A stretch of 64,000 nt of DNA from Acanthacorydalis orientalis (GCA_034766995.1 CM068317.1:34327428-34391427), one strand, 5' to 3'; counted from the first letter of the stretch, positions 46,789-58,648 are shown. A program made the numbers and translations. The notes: a model not told the origin generated them from the sequence alone.

Positions 46789-47085
46789 TATCTACAGTTA
46801 AGCGATGGTGAAAATATATCCAAGTTTGTGAGGATTATATATTTTTTTTAATTTTAACTTTTGGATTATTTTTTTTCTAACGTGATAGTATTTATTATGG
46901 ACCGTTAAAACATATAGACAGAAATGTATTTATTTTAAAATGAAAATATACTGAATTACAGTATTATTTAATTAAATTATTATAATGTTGACAAATGTTG
47001 CTTTAAAATAATATATTTATTTTTAAAAATGTATACTAAAACTTCATTTAACAATACTTTCATACAACATCAGAAACATTTCACC
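46420..47085. other. A+T-rich stretch with microsatellite
   Basis: A (TA)n tract at 46728-46785 in otherwise plain A+T-rich DNA. Confidence 0.6.
46728..46785. repeat. (TA)n microsatellite
   Basis: About 58 bp of uninterrupted TA dinucleotides. Confidence 0.95.
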
Positions 47086-47091
47086 GAAACG

Positions 47092-47304
47092 TTCATCGCG
47101 TGATAAAAATCGTTTGTGACAACAGAAACCTGCATCGTTATTGATTCCTTTTTCTTTTACAACCGTGTCAAAAAAAATTCCGTACAATATCAGGGGCACT
47201 GGGATAAGTCTTTTAGCTATACTGGTTTGCTGCTACATTCGCTTCTTCATATAACCGCAACAGCTACCTTAGTTAAATTCACTTTCTCGTTGGAGATAAC
47301 GTAA
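47092..47304 (+). other. Exon-like plus-strand island (62-codon frame)
   Basis: A richer block (about 47070-47350) is open in one plus frame: VTTETCIVIDSFFFYNRVKK, then NSVQYQGHWDKSFSYTGLLL and HSLLHITATATLVKF, ending in TAA at 47304. There is no ATG at the start and no strong acceptor, so a coding exon is only one option. The rest of the island is non-open, which favours conserved non-coding DNA. Confidence 0.2.
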
Positions 47305-47810
47305 TAAATTTAATTTCATCGCGGATCTCATCCTCTTGCGGTTATCGAAATATACCTTAAATTAATATTTCTAAGGCGGAGACTTATATTTAATGTTTGT
47401 ATGTCATTACATTTTTGGTCTTCATGTTAATTTATTACAGAACGATTTATAACTTTTAATAAGAATTTTACTTTTTTAATATATGTATTTTGTATGCAGG
47501 CGCATTTAGAGAAGTTAATTTAATTTAATGGTCGTTTCTCGTGTCTACTTTTATCTTCAGTTCATATTACAAGTTTTGTGACAACTGTTTTTTTGTAATC
47601 AATTTTAACTGAAATTAATATTATCACGAACGGAAATGTATACATGAATATAATTAAACTGAATCTTTAAATAAAAAATATAATTTGTTAAAACACAATG
47701 AATATCATCAAAGTAGTAGATTTTCAGTTAATAAAATTTATAGAATTGCATGCTTCAAATTACGAATTAAGGAATAACTATGCATTCTTTAAATATTTAG
47801 TAAATTATTA

Positions 47811-47887
47811 TCACATATAGTTTATTATCACATACAAATATAGTTTACCTAAATAAATTATTATCACATACAAATATAGTTTACCTA
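47811..47887. repeat. 36-bp tandem repeat, two copies plus a partial
   Basis: TCACATACAAATATAGTTTA recurs at 47828 and 47864. A truncated TCACATATAGTTTATTA precedes them. Confidence 0.8.
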
Positions 47888-48109
47888 ATCTCTGTTAATA
47901 TTTTATCTATTTTTTAAACTTCTTGAATATTTAGTTTTTGTGTTAATAAAATAAATATTTTGAAACATATTTATTTACAAAGTGAGCAGGTCGGAATCAT
48001 TGAAAACAAATATATATTCTTTATTTTGTAAAACTTAACCAATCATTAACTAAATATTAGTGGACGTTAGCTTCTATTTTTCATCTGGTCAATTATTTCC
48101 AAGTACTTT

Positions 48110-48420
48110 ATTAAAAAAATGTAGACTTTTTTAGAAGCCATTTTTTGGAAAGGTTTTGTAAAGAAAATTAGGGAACAATTTTTTAAAAACAGTTTCTGTG
48201 GAAGTATTTTTTAAGAGGATTGTGGAATTTTTTAGTAAGATTTCTTGTAAAAATATTTGTTGAGGATGAATTTATTGTAATAAATGTGTTGAAAATTAAT
48301 TTGATACCGACTGATTTGTTAGAAATGACTTTTTTAAGATTAATTTTTGTTAGAAACATTTGATGTAAGAATGTGTGTTTTTTAAAAGTAAAGTAATATT
48401 ATTATTTTGTGAATATCAAT
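48110..48420. other. C-poor, T/G-biased block with degenerate internal repetition
   Basis: Over about 300 bp the plus strand is nearly free of C while G persists (TTTTTTGGAAAGG, TCTGTGGAAG, TTTTTTAAGAGG, ATTGTGGAATTTTTTAG). The phrases look like decayed copies of a ~30-bp unit. One frame stays open for about 58 codons, but the composition alone could explain that. It may be a decayed minisatellite. Confidence 0.4.
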
Positions 48421-48429
48421 TAAACTTTT

Positions 48430-49020
48430 ATATTACCAAACAAAAAGCATAATTTTTATAAAAGTTAGAATTAAAATTTCAGATCATGAAAAATAAAATA
48501 AAATAATTTTAATTAATAATTAATGAGTTCTAAAATAATTAATATATGAATACACTTTCATTTAGGATGTAAAAAAAATATTTATATTTATAAACCATAG
48601 CAAAAAAATTTCTGTATTTAATTTTGAATTTCTTTTATAAAAAATGAATTATTTCGGTCAGTTTATGATTTACATTTTCTTTTATATTCTTAGAAAATAA
48701 AATTAAAGTAGCAAAATAGTAGTTTCTTAAAATTTTTATTTATTATAAATAATACATTTTTCTTAAAATGAAATTATTTTATGCAGGAATATATATGTAT
48801 ATGTATGTATATATATATATATATATATATACATATACATGCATAAATATATACATAACAAATCTGTATCGTATTCATGTATGATAGATACATTGTGAAT
48901 GCACATGTATATATTTATATGTAAACATTTCCGATAAAAGTACTTTGAAATTTTTCTTTTCATTTCGACGTTTATTAAACTTTTTTTTTAAAATTCATAA
49001 AGACCATCGGTAACTTTTTT
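48430..49020. other. A+T-rich stretch with microsatellite
   Basis: A (TA)n/(TGTA)n tract lies at 48789-48840; the 66-codon minus frame over it is chance. Confidence 0.55.
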
Positions 49021-49115
49021 TTACAATGACGTAGTCCTCCACAAAACTCTTTGCGGACTTCCTGTAACGTCTTGTGAGAGCATTTTCTCTTTCTTGATTA
49101 AATTCTCAATGGTGG
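49021..49115 (-). other. Exon-like minus-strand island, all three frames partly open
   Basis: The minus-strand acceptor TTTGTATCTAACAG leads at 49115 into CC followed by TIENLIKKEKMLSQDVTGSP and QRVLWRTTSL, then TAA. A second frame, open further to about 48990, reads EFNQERENALTRRYRKSAKS. The patch is richer than its flanks. The short length and competing frames keep confidence low; no family is recognised. Confidence 0.2.
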
Positions 49116-49119
49116 CTGT

Positions 49120-50225
49120 TAGATACAAAATTAAAATGAACCTGTTGCATATTGCAATGAATTGAAATTAAATGAAGCACTTAATGTCAAGTAAATTGAT
49201 GTTTTTGAGTGCCTGTTATGGTTTCTAAAGACTTAACCATTGCATTCCTTTTTTATTCTCTCAATAACTCATTTTAATATAATATCCAATATAATCTTAT
49301 CTTTGTTCTATCATTTCCGTTTCTTTCTGAAATTCGAACGGAAAATATATAAAATTTACTGATTGAAGACCCGTATTTCATTTGAAAAGTATTGAAAAAG
49401 CCGATTTATTGACGTTTGGAAAAAGTTTTCTACTTTATACAATATTTTTATATGCAATAATTAAATAAAGCTCTTTTAAGTAAAAGCATGTACAAATTTA
49501 AAATAAAAAAATAAAATATTTTAATGAATTGTTATTATTTAACAGTTATATAATTTTTATCAATTTATTAAAAGAATTATTTAAAAATGTATTTACTTAT
49601 AATATTTCTTAAAATGAGAAATTTATTTGTAAAGAAATAAATATCTAATATTAAGTTAAAAATGGCAGATTTTTCCAATGAATAATAAAATTAGATTGGC
49701 GTTATTGAAACTGTCATCTTTTATTAATAAATAATTGTTATGAATATTTCATGTCATTGTGGTCTATTGATCAACATGTTAATCTGTTAAATAATCAATT
49801 CGATCTATGATTTAAAATGATTTAATATGTTATTTCATATTAAAAATTGTTTGTTTCACATATTAAATTTTAGTAAATTGGAACAATGAAGAAACACAAA
49901 AAAACATGACAGAAGAATTATTATTTAACAAACTTGATATTTAATTAAATTTATTCAATGAAGTACCAAAAATACCTTTATTCCATTTTTATAAATATTA
50001 ACAAAAAATAAACTTTCCATTTTTTGGAAATAAAAATACAAATTTCAGTTTGTTAACTAATTGAATACTTAAATCTTTTTATTCTGAGATATTTGAAAAA
50101 TCTCTTCTTTGATGGGAAAGAAAATAAAATATTAAATATCTAAATTTATTAATATTGAATCATTATTAATATTGAATATTGCAGTGTTTGATTTTAACCT
50201 ATTTAATAAAGTGACTTATTCACGA
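49120..50225. other. A+T-rich stretch, no gene seen
   Basis: Filler; nothing callable. Confidence 0.6.
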
Positions 50226-50228
50226 ATT

Positions 50229-50297
<69 letters not shown>
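50229..50297. repeat. (AC)n(AT)n compound microsatellite
   Basis: About 12 AC repeats pass directly into (AT)n. Confidence 0.95.
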
Positions 50298-50299
<2 letters not shown>

Positions 50300-50300
<1 letters not shown>

Positions 50301-50845
50301 GTACTAAAATATAAAAAACATAAGACCTTAAGAATACAGAAACAAATTAACTGAAACTTTCTATCAAAATATAATAAATACTAACGGTTAAATCCTTTTT
50401 AAGAGCCATGTGTAATATTTCACTGTACGCTCATAGTTACATCTGACTGGAGATATTTTGGTCAAAACTGGTACTATTTTATCCTGATAGATCGGTAGAG
50501 AAAGATGAGAAAAAATAAACAAAATAATGATTATTATTTGTCTTCTTATTTTGTTGAAAGTTATATATCTTTGTATTGATGAAAATTATATATCTTTGTA
50601 GTACAATTTAAAAATATATTGTGCATTTTCGTATTAATTTTTAAGAATATTCAACTTATAAACTAGTTTCATATTTTTGTTATTAACTTTCTTTAGTATA
50701 TTTCAAAACTTTACATCCGTAAAAGTCTAGAGAAGTATAAAACAATACCGTTTATTATAAGAAAAAGACAAACGAAATATCTTATTTGAAATTTAAAACG
50801 GAACAACTTAATCAAAATCACAATAATTGATGTATCAAATAAATC
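50300..50845. other. A+T-rich stretch with a short direct repeat
   Basis: TTATATATCTTTGTA occurs twice around 50560-50600. No frame. Confidence 0.5.
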
Positions 50846-50887
50846 AAGATCTGCGAGCGAGCGTCTAGCCGCACGTAAAATTACTAA

Positions 50888-51181
50888 TTACAAAAATAGA
50901 ATAAGTTTTCGTATTTTCGATGGCACATCGAACGCAACCGACGGAGGAATTTCCAATCTGCGTGTAAAACTTTCCGTACGAAATAATCTAAACACCTTGT
51001 ACTCACATTCATCGCTGTCGTTGCGAACTCGTAACAAGTTACAACTTTCACCGCCGAAGTGCCAATCAGTTATCATCTCTTCATTCTTTACCGTTTTCTG
51101 AAGACTCTTCGCTACCTCGCCACGCGCGAATTTCATCACCAAACTGCCACACTTACGTTCCAATTCGCTTGCAGGTGTCAT
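50888..51181 (-). CDS. Candidate protein-coding ORF (97 aa), unrecognised
   Basis: This is the longest convincing frame in the window. It is open for 123 codons in total; the first ATG (51181, A at -3) gives 97 residues. The sequence starts MTPASELERKCGSLVMKFAR, continues GEVAKSLQKTVKNEEMITDW, and has a mixed, soluble, charged composition with Cys and Trp and a basic C-terminus. There is no membrane segment and no motif I can name. The island (about 50845-51260) is strikingly richer in G+C and CpG than everything around it. It may be a complete small gene or the last exon of a longer one (AG acceptor candidates lie upstream). A plus frame within it (51059-51256) looks like its shadow. A conserved non-coding element is the alternative. 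Confidence 0.4.
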   Translation of the reverse strand: MTPASELERKCGSLVMKFARGEVAKSLQKTVKNEEMITDWHFGGESCNLLRVRNDSDECEYKVFRLFRTESFTRRLEIPPSVAFDVPSKIRKLILFL

Positions 51182-51259
51182 TCTCTCACGGTACTTCAAA
51201 CTTCCGACCGGAATGATTTTTTTATACAGAAATTTGAAAGTTTTTATGGTGTGTAACAC

Positions 51260-51319
51260 TCATACACATTTTATATTTTTTTAAATAAATGGTTTGAACC
51301 ATTATAGTTTATACACACA

Positions 51320-51361
<42 letters not shown>

Positions 51362-52150
51362 TATACAAAATAAATTCTAATATATTAATTTCATTGAAGA
51401 TATTTCTTTCAATTTTTATTAATTAATTTATTAAAACTTATTAAAAATGTTATAAAATTACATATGATACTAATTTGGCTTCAAATTAATCAAATCTATA
51501 TATTCTTTGAAAGAGTTATTATATTTGTATATATTAATATAAGACAGATAATTATTTTGTCTTTCGTTCAGAAATCAGTCATGAAAGAATTTTAAAATAT
51601 GAAAGTAAATGTTTTTTTTTTAATTAGTGAGTAAGATAAATTTTATTTAATTTAATTTTTATTTGAGATTTTTCGTTCTCAAAGTTGATTTAATATAAAA
51701 AAATCTACTTAACATTTTAACATATGAAAACAAGAATAAAACTAATATTAATTAAGATCAATAACTTTTTACATCACTTGGTAGTGTATTTCACTGATTT
51801 GATTTATTATTTGTTATCAATGTATTCAAGAAGATAATATCACTCAGTAATGACAAGAAATAATTATATTCTGTGAAAATAGTTATTTTGCATAAAAATA
51901 TAACATCTAACGAAATATTTAAAAAAATCAACAAATTAACTACATTTTCTGTTAATTTATTTATCAAATAGGAATATCAATAATTTTAATATGGGATTTA
52001 TTCCTCAAATAACATTCATATACTTTATAAAAGAGATATTTAAATTAATACAATAAATTGAGCTCAAATTTGAATTTTTTTATTATTTGGAACTATAAAG
52101 TATATATCAAATGGACAGATTTACTTTTCAACTCGATAAAGCCATATATC
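51260..52150. other. A+T-rich stretch with microsatellite
   Basis: (TA)n at 51324-51357, otherwise filler. Confidence 0.6.
51324..51357. repeat. (AT)n microsatellite
   Basis: Uninterrupted AT dinucleotides. Confidence 0.93.
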
Positions 52151-52154
52151 GTGA

Positions 52155-52375
52155 AGTCCAGATAGTCATTTCCTGTTTAAGGGGAAAAATATTACCATTC
52201 TCAAGAACTATCCGACACAAAGCTTCAATTTAAATCCAATCGAAAATTCATGAGAATTCTTTAGATCCACAAGATGACAAAACCACAAGTAAAAGCTTGT
52301 GAAATTACACTTTGAAGGTTGGATCCAAAAACCAAGTAAAATAGTTACCAAGTCTTTGTAGAAATTTCATTCTTT
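52155..52375 (+). mobile_element. Tc1-type transposase remnant (DDE domain end)
   Basis: The plus frame reads NITILKNYPTQSFNLNPIEN followed by S, a stop, and EFF. This is the hallmark NxNxLxWPxQSPDLNPIENLW region of Tc1-type transposases, which contains the last catalytic acidic residue region. After a frameshift, HFEGWIQKPSKIVTKSL matches the usual position of the conserved W...I....C..LV.SM segment. Stops and shifts show it is dead. No terminal inverted repeat or N-terminal domain was found, so this is a fragment. Confidence 0.75.
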
Positions 52376-53808
52376 AATGTTCTAAATAGATTATAATTGA
52401 AAGTTTCATAAACTTTGTTAAATTATCTAATTTTTTGAATATATTTGTGCAATGTATTTATGTGAAATTTATGGATATTATGATTAATAATTTAATATAA
52501 AATAATTTTATTGAAACATTTATGTTATTATAAGAAAATGCTGTCATATATTAATATTACAACAAAACAAATAGTAACATATTGACGAACATTTAATAAT
52601 ATATAAAAAAATAAGGATCACTGACATAGAAAAAAAAATATAAAATTAAAAAAAGTATGCTTATTGCTACAAATTGGCCAGAATAATTAACTAATTCTAT
52701 TTGCTTCCATAATATAATAATAGTAAAGAAAATTAATTAATAATTAAATAATGGTAAAGAAAAAGTATTATTAATGAAGTAGTATATATATATATATATG
52801 TGTGTGTCAGCTTGTGTGTTTGTGTGAATATGTTTGAGCTCAAGTGTGTTTTATGAAGGTTGATTTTTTATTTGAAAATTATATTCTTTCAATGGACTCA
52901 ATTCTCTCACAATTGTATTATCTTTCCAAAGAAATAATTGTATTATCTTTTCTTTATTAAAATATTCAATAATCATGACAAAAAGTCTATAAATATAAAA
53001 TAATTATTTTTAAATCTTTAAGAAAGATATTGTTGCTATCTAAATGCATATACTAGATCAAAGTAAATATAAATTAATTATTGTAAATTTTAATTTTAAT
53101 ATGTGCTTTTTGGAATGTTAATTCCTTTGTGATATTAAATTAGACTCTAAATATTGCATTTCTTTCAATTCTAGTTTCAAGACTGTGGACAAATTCTTGT
53201 GCACAAATAAGTAGTTTCTCATATGTGACATTTTTTTCTAAAATATCCTACAATTAACTATTATTTATTTTGATATTTATTTATGTACGAATAATTTCGA
53301 TAGCGATTCCAGCTTCAGAGTGTGAAAGAGCTGAATGATTTCTACTACCTTCATTTCTTTACAACGCTTATAACTTTTTGTTAACTCCATTAATAAAATA
53401 TATGCTATAAAAATAGTAATAATTAATTATTCCTCTCAAGTAATGCAGATCAATTTTCAAATTTCTCTATTATTTTACACATTTAGTGTAAATATACTTT
53501 ATTTTTAAATATTTACATTACTTATTAAGTATCTTACTACTTCTACTACTACTATATTCATTAAATATTTTTCATAAATCAATTACCATATATTATATAA
53601 ATAAATCTCAGTTTAAATAATATGAAAACTAAAATATTATATTAAATTAACCAATATTTCATAAAGAAAAACTCGAAATAAAAAAATGAACTTTTAAATC
53701 AACTGATTACCTTAAGAAATTCTATTCTTTTTGAAATTCTGAAAACAATTAGTGCAAATAACAAAAATTACTTTTAAAACTATATGAGAAATTCGAAGCT
53801 TCCATCAA

Positions 53809-53827
53809 CTCTCTCTCTCTCTCTTTA

Positions 53828-53859
<32 letters not shown>
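53809..53859. repeat. (CT)n(TA)n compound microsatellite
   Basis: CT repeats, then TTTATGT, then TA repeats. Confidence 0.93.
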
Positions 53860-54262
53860 ATGTATAATTATTTAATTACATTCTTTTCATCGCCAAATAT
53901 ATGTGCAACTATATACAATACATCATGTATTGTGTATAATCGACGCTCCTGACAATAGCTTTAGAACGTGTGTAAGATACAGACTTTTATCACAAGAGAT
54001 TCCGGAACGACACGCATATTAGAGGAAGCGAACAAGAAAAATAAGGTACACAATACATCATACTAACGATAATGGAAAACAAATGAGCTTCTAATAGTTG
54101 TATTTTCTACGAAAAATACAACGATTAGAACGGCTGAAGAAATGTAGGCCACAAAATATAGTAAAACTGGTTGTGTTGACGTGTTTTACTCGGGTTCTTG
54201 GATTCGGTTTAATTTTCGAGTAATTATACTCGTATTATTAATCATTGTTTACATCAATGTCC

Positions 54263-54263
<1 letters not shown>

Positions 54264-54324
<61 letters not shown>

Positions 54325-54328
54325 ATAC

Positions 54329-54382
<54 letters not shown>
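54264..54382. repeat. Very long interrupted (TA)n microsatellite
   Basis: About 119 bp of TA with a GTGTGTGT and CATA interruption near 54315. Confidence 0.95.
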
Positions 54383-54384
<2 letters not shown>

Positions 54385-54527
54385 TTTAATATACTATAAA
54401 TTTCAATATAATACTTGCAAATAGATTTTAATGTAAAAAAATAAAACCAATTCCGTTGAATATTGTATTTATGTCATTGAACTAGTCTTTTTTAAAACAC
54501 AATGTGACGTTTAATAATCTCATTCAG

Positions 54528-54822
54528 TAGAGGAGAAACGAATTGTGATTTTAAATTGGCAACCGACAATTCAGATAAATTTAATAACCTCTTAGTTCGA
54601 TTGAGAAACTCAAGTAGCACTCGTAATGAAGCGGGAGAGACACGGCAGCCGCTGTTGTCAAGACGCGACAGTTGGCACCCCTTCAATTGCAATTTAGGTA
54701 TCGATCATTTCGTATCATTTCATGAAATGGCGTCCGAACGTTTATTTTACGCTTATTTTCCTTTTTTTTCTACTTGTCTTTCTAACAGATGCTGTTTCGA
54801 AACTTTGTATAGCGTTTATTAA
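54528..54822 (+). other. Exon-like plus-strand frame (98 codons)
   Basis: A plausible acceptor (TTAATAATCTCATTCAG, ending 54527) opens a frame that runs to TAA at 54822. It includes RGETNCDFKLATDNSDKFNN, then LLVRLRNSSSTRNEAGETRQ and PLLSRRDSWHPFNCNLG, followed by a less convincing aromatic tail. TTTAG|GTATCG at about 54698 could be a donor that excludes the tail. The island is clearly richer than its flanks. A minus frame of 66 codons (54492-54692) overlaps. No domain is recognised. I prefer the plus strand because of its length and splice motif. Confidence 0.33.
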
Positions 54823-54829
54823 ATTCTAT

Positions 54830-55332
54830 GAAATTTATATTTCACTATACTGTGCTTTTTTAAATTTAATTTAAGTAATTGAATTTCAGTGAAATTATTT
54901 CAATTCAAATGTATTCATTTACTAAATTTCTAGTGCAATTTGGAATATATTCAAGTTTATTGTAATTCCTGAAAATATTTTATAGAAAAAAATCAAAATT
55001 TTAATATATACTATCTTTATTGCAAAGATTATTTCCTAAGAGTTTAATAAGTTTCCTTTAGGATAAAATGTTTCAATAATTTAAGAGATAAATACAGTAA
55101 TTTTGATAAAATATTTTTAAACTTTAATGAAAATTAATATAAAATTAATAAGAATACATTAATTATATTATTTTATAATTAATTAATATAATTAATATAA
55201 AAAATTACCAATTTAATTTTTTCGGGTTTTATTTTTATTAAAACCGTGATTTTGATGTAGGGTGGCCGGTTGCAACGCTTATTCTACCTTTAGGTATCTT
55301 GAAATTGTTATTTTCGATTTAATATAAGCAAT

Positions 55333-55340
<8 letters not shown>
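54830..55340. other. A+T-rich stretch, no gene seen
   Basis: Filler, with a short richer patch (GGTGGCCGGTTGCAACGC) at about 55261-55278. Confidence 0.55.
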
Positions 55341-55365
<25 letters not shown>

Positions 55366-55486
55366 ACAGGTGGGCTGAAAAGTTCGTAGGCTTGCATAGA
55401 AAAAATTTTTAAAAATTTTTAAGTCTTATTAATTTTTAAATTTTTTTTTAGAGAGTGTCAGCCTACGAACTTTTCAGCCCACCTGT
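55366..55486. mobile_element. Mariner-type miniature element (121 bp) in a (TA)n tract
   Basis: ACAGGTGGGCTGAAAAGTTC...GGCT (55366-55392) is matched exactly in inverted orientation by AGCC...GAACTTTTCAGCCCACCTGT (55460-55486), 27 bp each. TA flanks both ends, and a (TA)n tract continues on either side (55341-55365, 55487-55509). Only about 67 bp of A/T-rich spacer lies between the arms, with no transposase. The end sequence resembles those of mariner elements beginning CAGGTTGGCTGATAAGT (irritans type). Perfect arms imply recent insertion or strong conservation by gene conversion. The whole locus is a near-perfect palindrome. Confidence 0.9.
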
Positions 55487-55509
55487 TATATATATATATA
55501 TATATATAT

Positions 55510-56370
55510 GAGTATAATGTTCGATTTACAGAAATACAAATAAAATATAACTATATTTAGTTTCTTTTAAAATTAAAATTGTATATTTTTATATAATGAT
55601 CTCTTCGATACTTTAAACTAATGGTCTGTTTTTTATCACTTGAGATTCTGTTCTTCAATACTAGTTTTAGTATGAGTATAATTTTCATGTTAATTTTATA
55701 GCTGATTTTAATTCAATCTCATATTCGTTTATATACATTTTATTTGGTGTGTACTTTATACTTTTGAAATATAAAATATAATGTTGCCAGTATATGTATT
55801 CGTTTAATGTATTAGTTTTATATATTTACGAGTTTTTAAAATATTTAAGTTTATAACTTTATTATTAATTGTGATTGTTTATGTTGAATTATTTATAACT
55901 TTAATATTATGTTCCATTTCTAATATGTATTTAGTAAATATTGAATAGTCGATTATATTTAAAACACTTTATCTGTTCTTATACATATCTACAAATCTTC
56001 CAACTGTTTGATAGATATGTTTTTTTAAATGAATTCTATATTAGTTTATAACATATTTTATTTTAATATTTATTACCGAAACTATAACTTAATAAATTTG
56101 AAGATATTAATTTTCTTTAATCATGTATTTAATATTTTTATATTGTATTTTAATCTCATAGTCACTAATTTATTAATAAAATATACATTCAAAAATAATT
56201 AAAATATTTTAAATGATATTATTTTATTAAATAAATATAATTGATAAAAAATAATTACAGTGGTTAATTCGTTTCGAGTCTTATATTTAATTCACTCAAG
56301 TTGATTATAATTTACTTTCTTGAGTTTATAAACTCTTTCATTATTACAACACTAAAAATTCTAGTATGTA
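55510..56370. other. A+T-rich stretch, no gene seen
   Basis: Filler. Confidence 0.6.
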
Positions 56371-56383
56371 CGCGTCTGGATCA

Positions 56384-56600
56384 AAAACTTTCACGGCTAT
56401 CGTCACCGAATCCCTTTTTCTTTGAAACCACCCTTCGCTTCAGTACTGACGACATTCGCAACTAAGTCTTTTATTCTTCAGAAGACGGACTTCGTTTCGT
56501 AGTTCGGCTGATCCAATACCCCTCTCAATTTTGCAATCGGCTTGCTTGGCAGTTTTCACGGACCATCAGTTTCTCTTATACAGATATAAGTATATCGTAT
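56384..56600. other. G+C-richer island with competing exon-like frames
   Basis: The minus strand is open for 41 codons (56565-56440): WSVKTAKQADCKIERGIGSA, then ELRNEVRLLKNKRLSCEC, with a coiled-coil-like charge pattern. The plus strand has a strong acceptor AAGTCTTTTATTCTTCAG (ending 56481) into RRTSFRSSADPIPLSILQSA and CLAVFTDHQFLLYR. That frame then enters a (TA)n tract. Strand cannot be decided. Confidence 0.25.
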
Positions 56601-56616
56601 TTTACTTCAATGTATG

Positions 56617-56618
<2 letters not shown>

Positions 56619-56683
<65 letters not shown>
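56619..56683. repeat. (AT)n microsatellite
   Basis: Two AT blocks joined by AC. Confidence 0.95.
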
Positions 56684-56686
<3 letters not shown>

Positions 56687-56689
56687 CAT

Positions 56690-57868
56690 ATAAATAAATC
56701 GTGTACAATATATCAATATATTTTAAATATATAAAAAAATATATGAAATCTTTTTGCTGATGTACATTTTTCAACAATTTCACGTTGGGTCATCATAACA
56801 TAGATTTTATTTTTCAACAGAAATAGGAAATTTTACATTTCTTTATTATATTTTCTTAGAAATAAATATATAGCTATTTAAAATATATACGTCAAATAAT
56901 GAAATATTTTATTTAGTTTTTTTTGAAAAATTTTATATTAAAGAGCAACGAATTATCTTATATGTCTTTTATATACAGTTTGTCTTATAAAAATAATCTT
57001 ATTATTAGTGTAAAAAAATATTTTTAGCATAATAAAGAGTTCATAATTATACATTTATTGTTTTTTATGACTAATCCAACAATGAAACTAGAAAGATCAT
57101 TATAAACAAAATATATAATTTATAAAAGAAGAAGGAATTATATTTAGTAGGCTTTAATAATAACGTATAAAAATATTTTATGTATATCAACGTTCAATAA
57201 TTATCGAAAAAAAAACTTTTTTCTACTGATAGAAGAGTTAATTATTTAATTTATAAAGCGTGTACATAGATTGGTATATCAACAGTTGGATCAGTTCTTG
57301 AAAAGCAACGGGAGAAAATAGCTAATAGAGTTAGATTGAATTGAAAGACAAAATGCTGTTTGGAGAATAAAATGCTATGTAAGACAAAAATTAGGAACTT
57401 TGCCAAAGTTTTGTGAATGGAACACAGATACGACAAATAAATTTACTTGGATACTTCAGAAAATAAGAATTCACAAATATAGATGAACACATATAAACGC
57501 TAACAAAGGAAAAGAAATTGAAAATATTTAAAAGTAAACAAAATGAGAATATAAACCAACATATTTTAATCGAATTAAATTATTCATTTTATAAAAAATA
57601 ATCAATTATTTTTATCAATTATATGTACAATTGTGTGATTTTTTTGACGTATTTTTGGTTTAGTAAATGATCTATTAAGCTTTAAATAAATACAAATATT
57701 TTATTATAAAAGTTCAAGTAGAGATAAAAAATATTCAATTTTTAGATTAATATTGTTTTATGTTTAAAAATCTAATAATAAAAGTAAAATACATATTTTT
57801 TACAAAAGAGTTTTATTTTTTTATAAAGAAGAATATATATTTTGAAAAAGGTTGGACATAAGTAACAA

Positions 57869-57872
<4 letters not shown>
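56690..57872. other. A+T-rich stretch, no gene called
   Basis: A 61-codon minus frame at 57251-57436 starts at TTG in a pyrimidine-rich patch; it is not supported by any splice or start signal. Confidence 0.45.

Positions 57873-57928
<56 letters not shown>
57873..57928. repeat. (TA)n microsatellite
   Basis: About 56 bp of uninterrupted TA. Confidence 0.95.
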
Positions 57929-57929
<1 letters not shown>

Positions 57930-58526
57930 GTATTTGATTCGTATAGACAGTTTTCATCAATTTCTTTTGTCTTTTCTGTTATTATTCATGTCATTAATAA
58001 GGAAATAGTAAATATAATGTAGATAATTTATATTTTATTACTTATTTTAAGAAAATATTTTATTGTAGTAGTACTAGTAATAATAGTGTGGAGCTAATAC
58101 GGCTTAATGATAACTATTCACAAACATTAAAGCTTCCTTTCGTTTGCTGTGTCGCACGTTAAATCTCTTCTTTCCACAGATTCCTCCATTTCCGCAATCT
58201 AGCATCGTATGGGTTATCGCGTACTCATTTTTCTGGTGACATTCACTCGAAATTTTTTCTCAATCATCTTTCTGTACCTATATCTAGAAATACACATGTA
58301 ATATTTCACTGTAAATTATTATATAACTTATCAAATTTCTTATAAATCTATTTATATCATTCTATTTTTGTATCAGTAACTGAAAAACTTAAATATGTAT
58401 TCATATTTGAGATAAAATAAAAATTAGATATTAAATTGATGATTAATTTCTTTTACTGAGCATTAGTAGCAAGTTCTAATTATAAAGTATATTATTTTAT
58501 TCTAAATATCCAAACTGTATGTAAAT

Positions 58527-58530
<4 letters not shown>

Positions 58531-58570
<40 letters not shown>
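58531..58570. repeat. (TA)n microsatellite
   Basis: Uninterrupted TA dinucleotides. Confidence 0.93.
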
Positions 58571-58573
<3 letters not shown>

Positions 58574-58647
58574 TTTTTTTCTTTAGTAAAAAGTTCCTCT
58601 TAAATTATACACATCTTTGTGTATAAAATACATCTTTTTTGTGGATT

Positions 58648-58648
<1 letters not shown>

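Larger units (their letters stand above)
52380..54480. other. A+T-rich stretch with microsatellites
   Basis: (TA)n at 52781-52800 followed by (TG)n; (CT)n(TA)n at 53809-53859; long (TA)n at 54264-54382. 53900-54180 is somewhat richer without a convincing frame. The 72-codon frame at 54181 is largely (TA)n translation. Confidence 0.55.
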
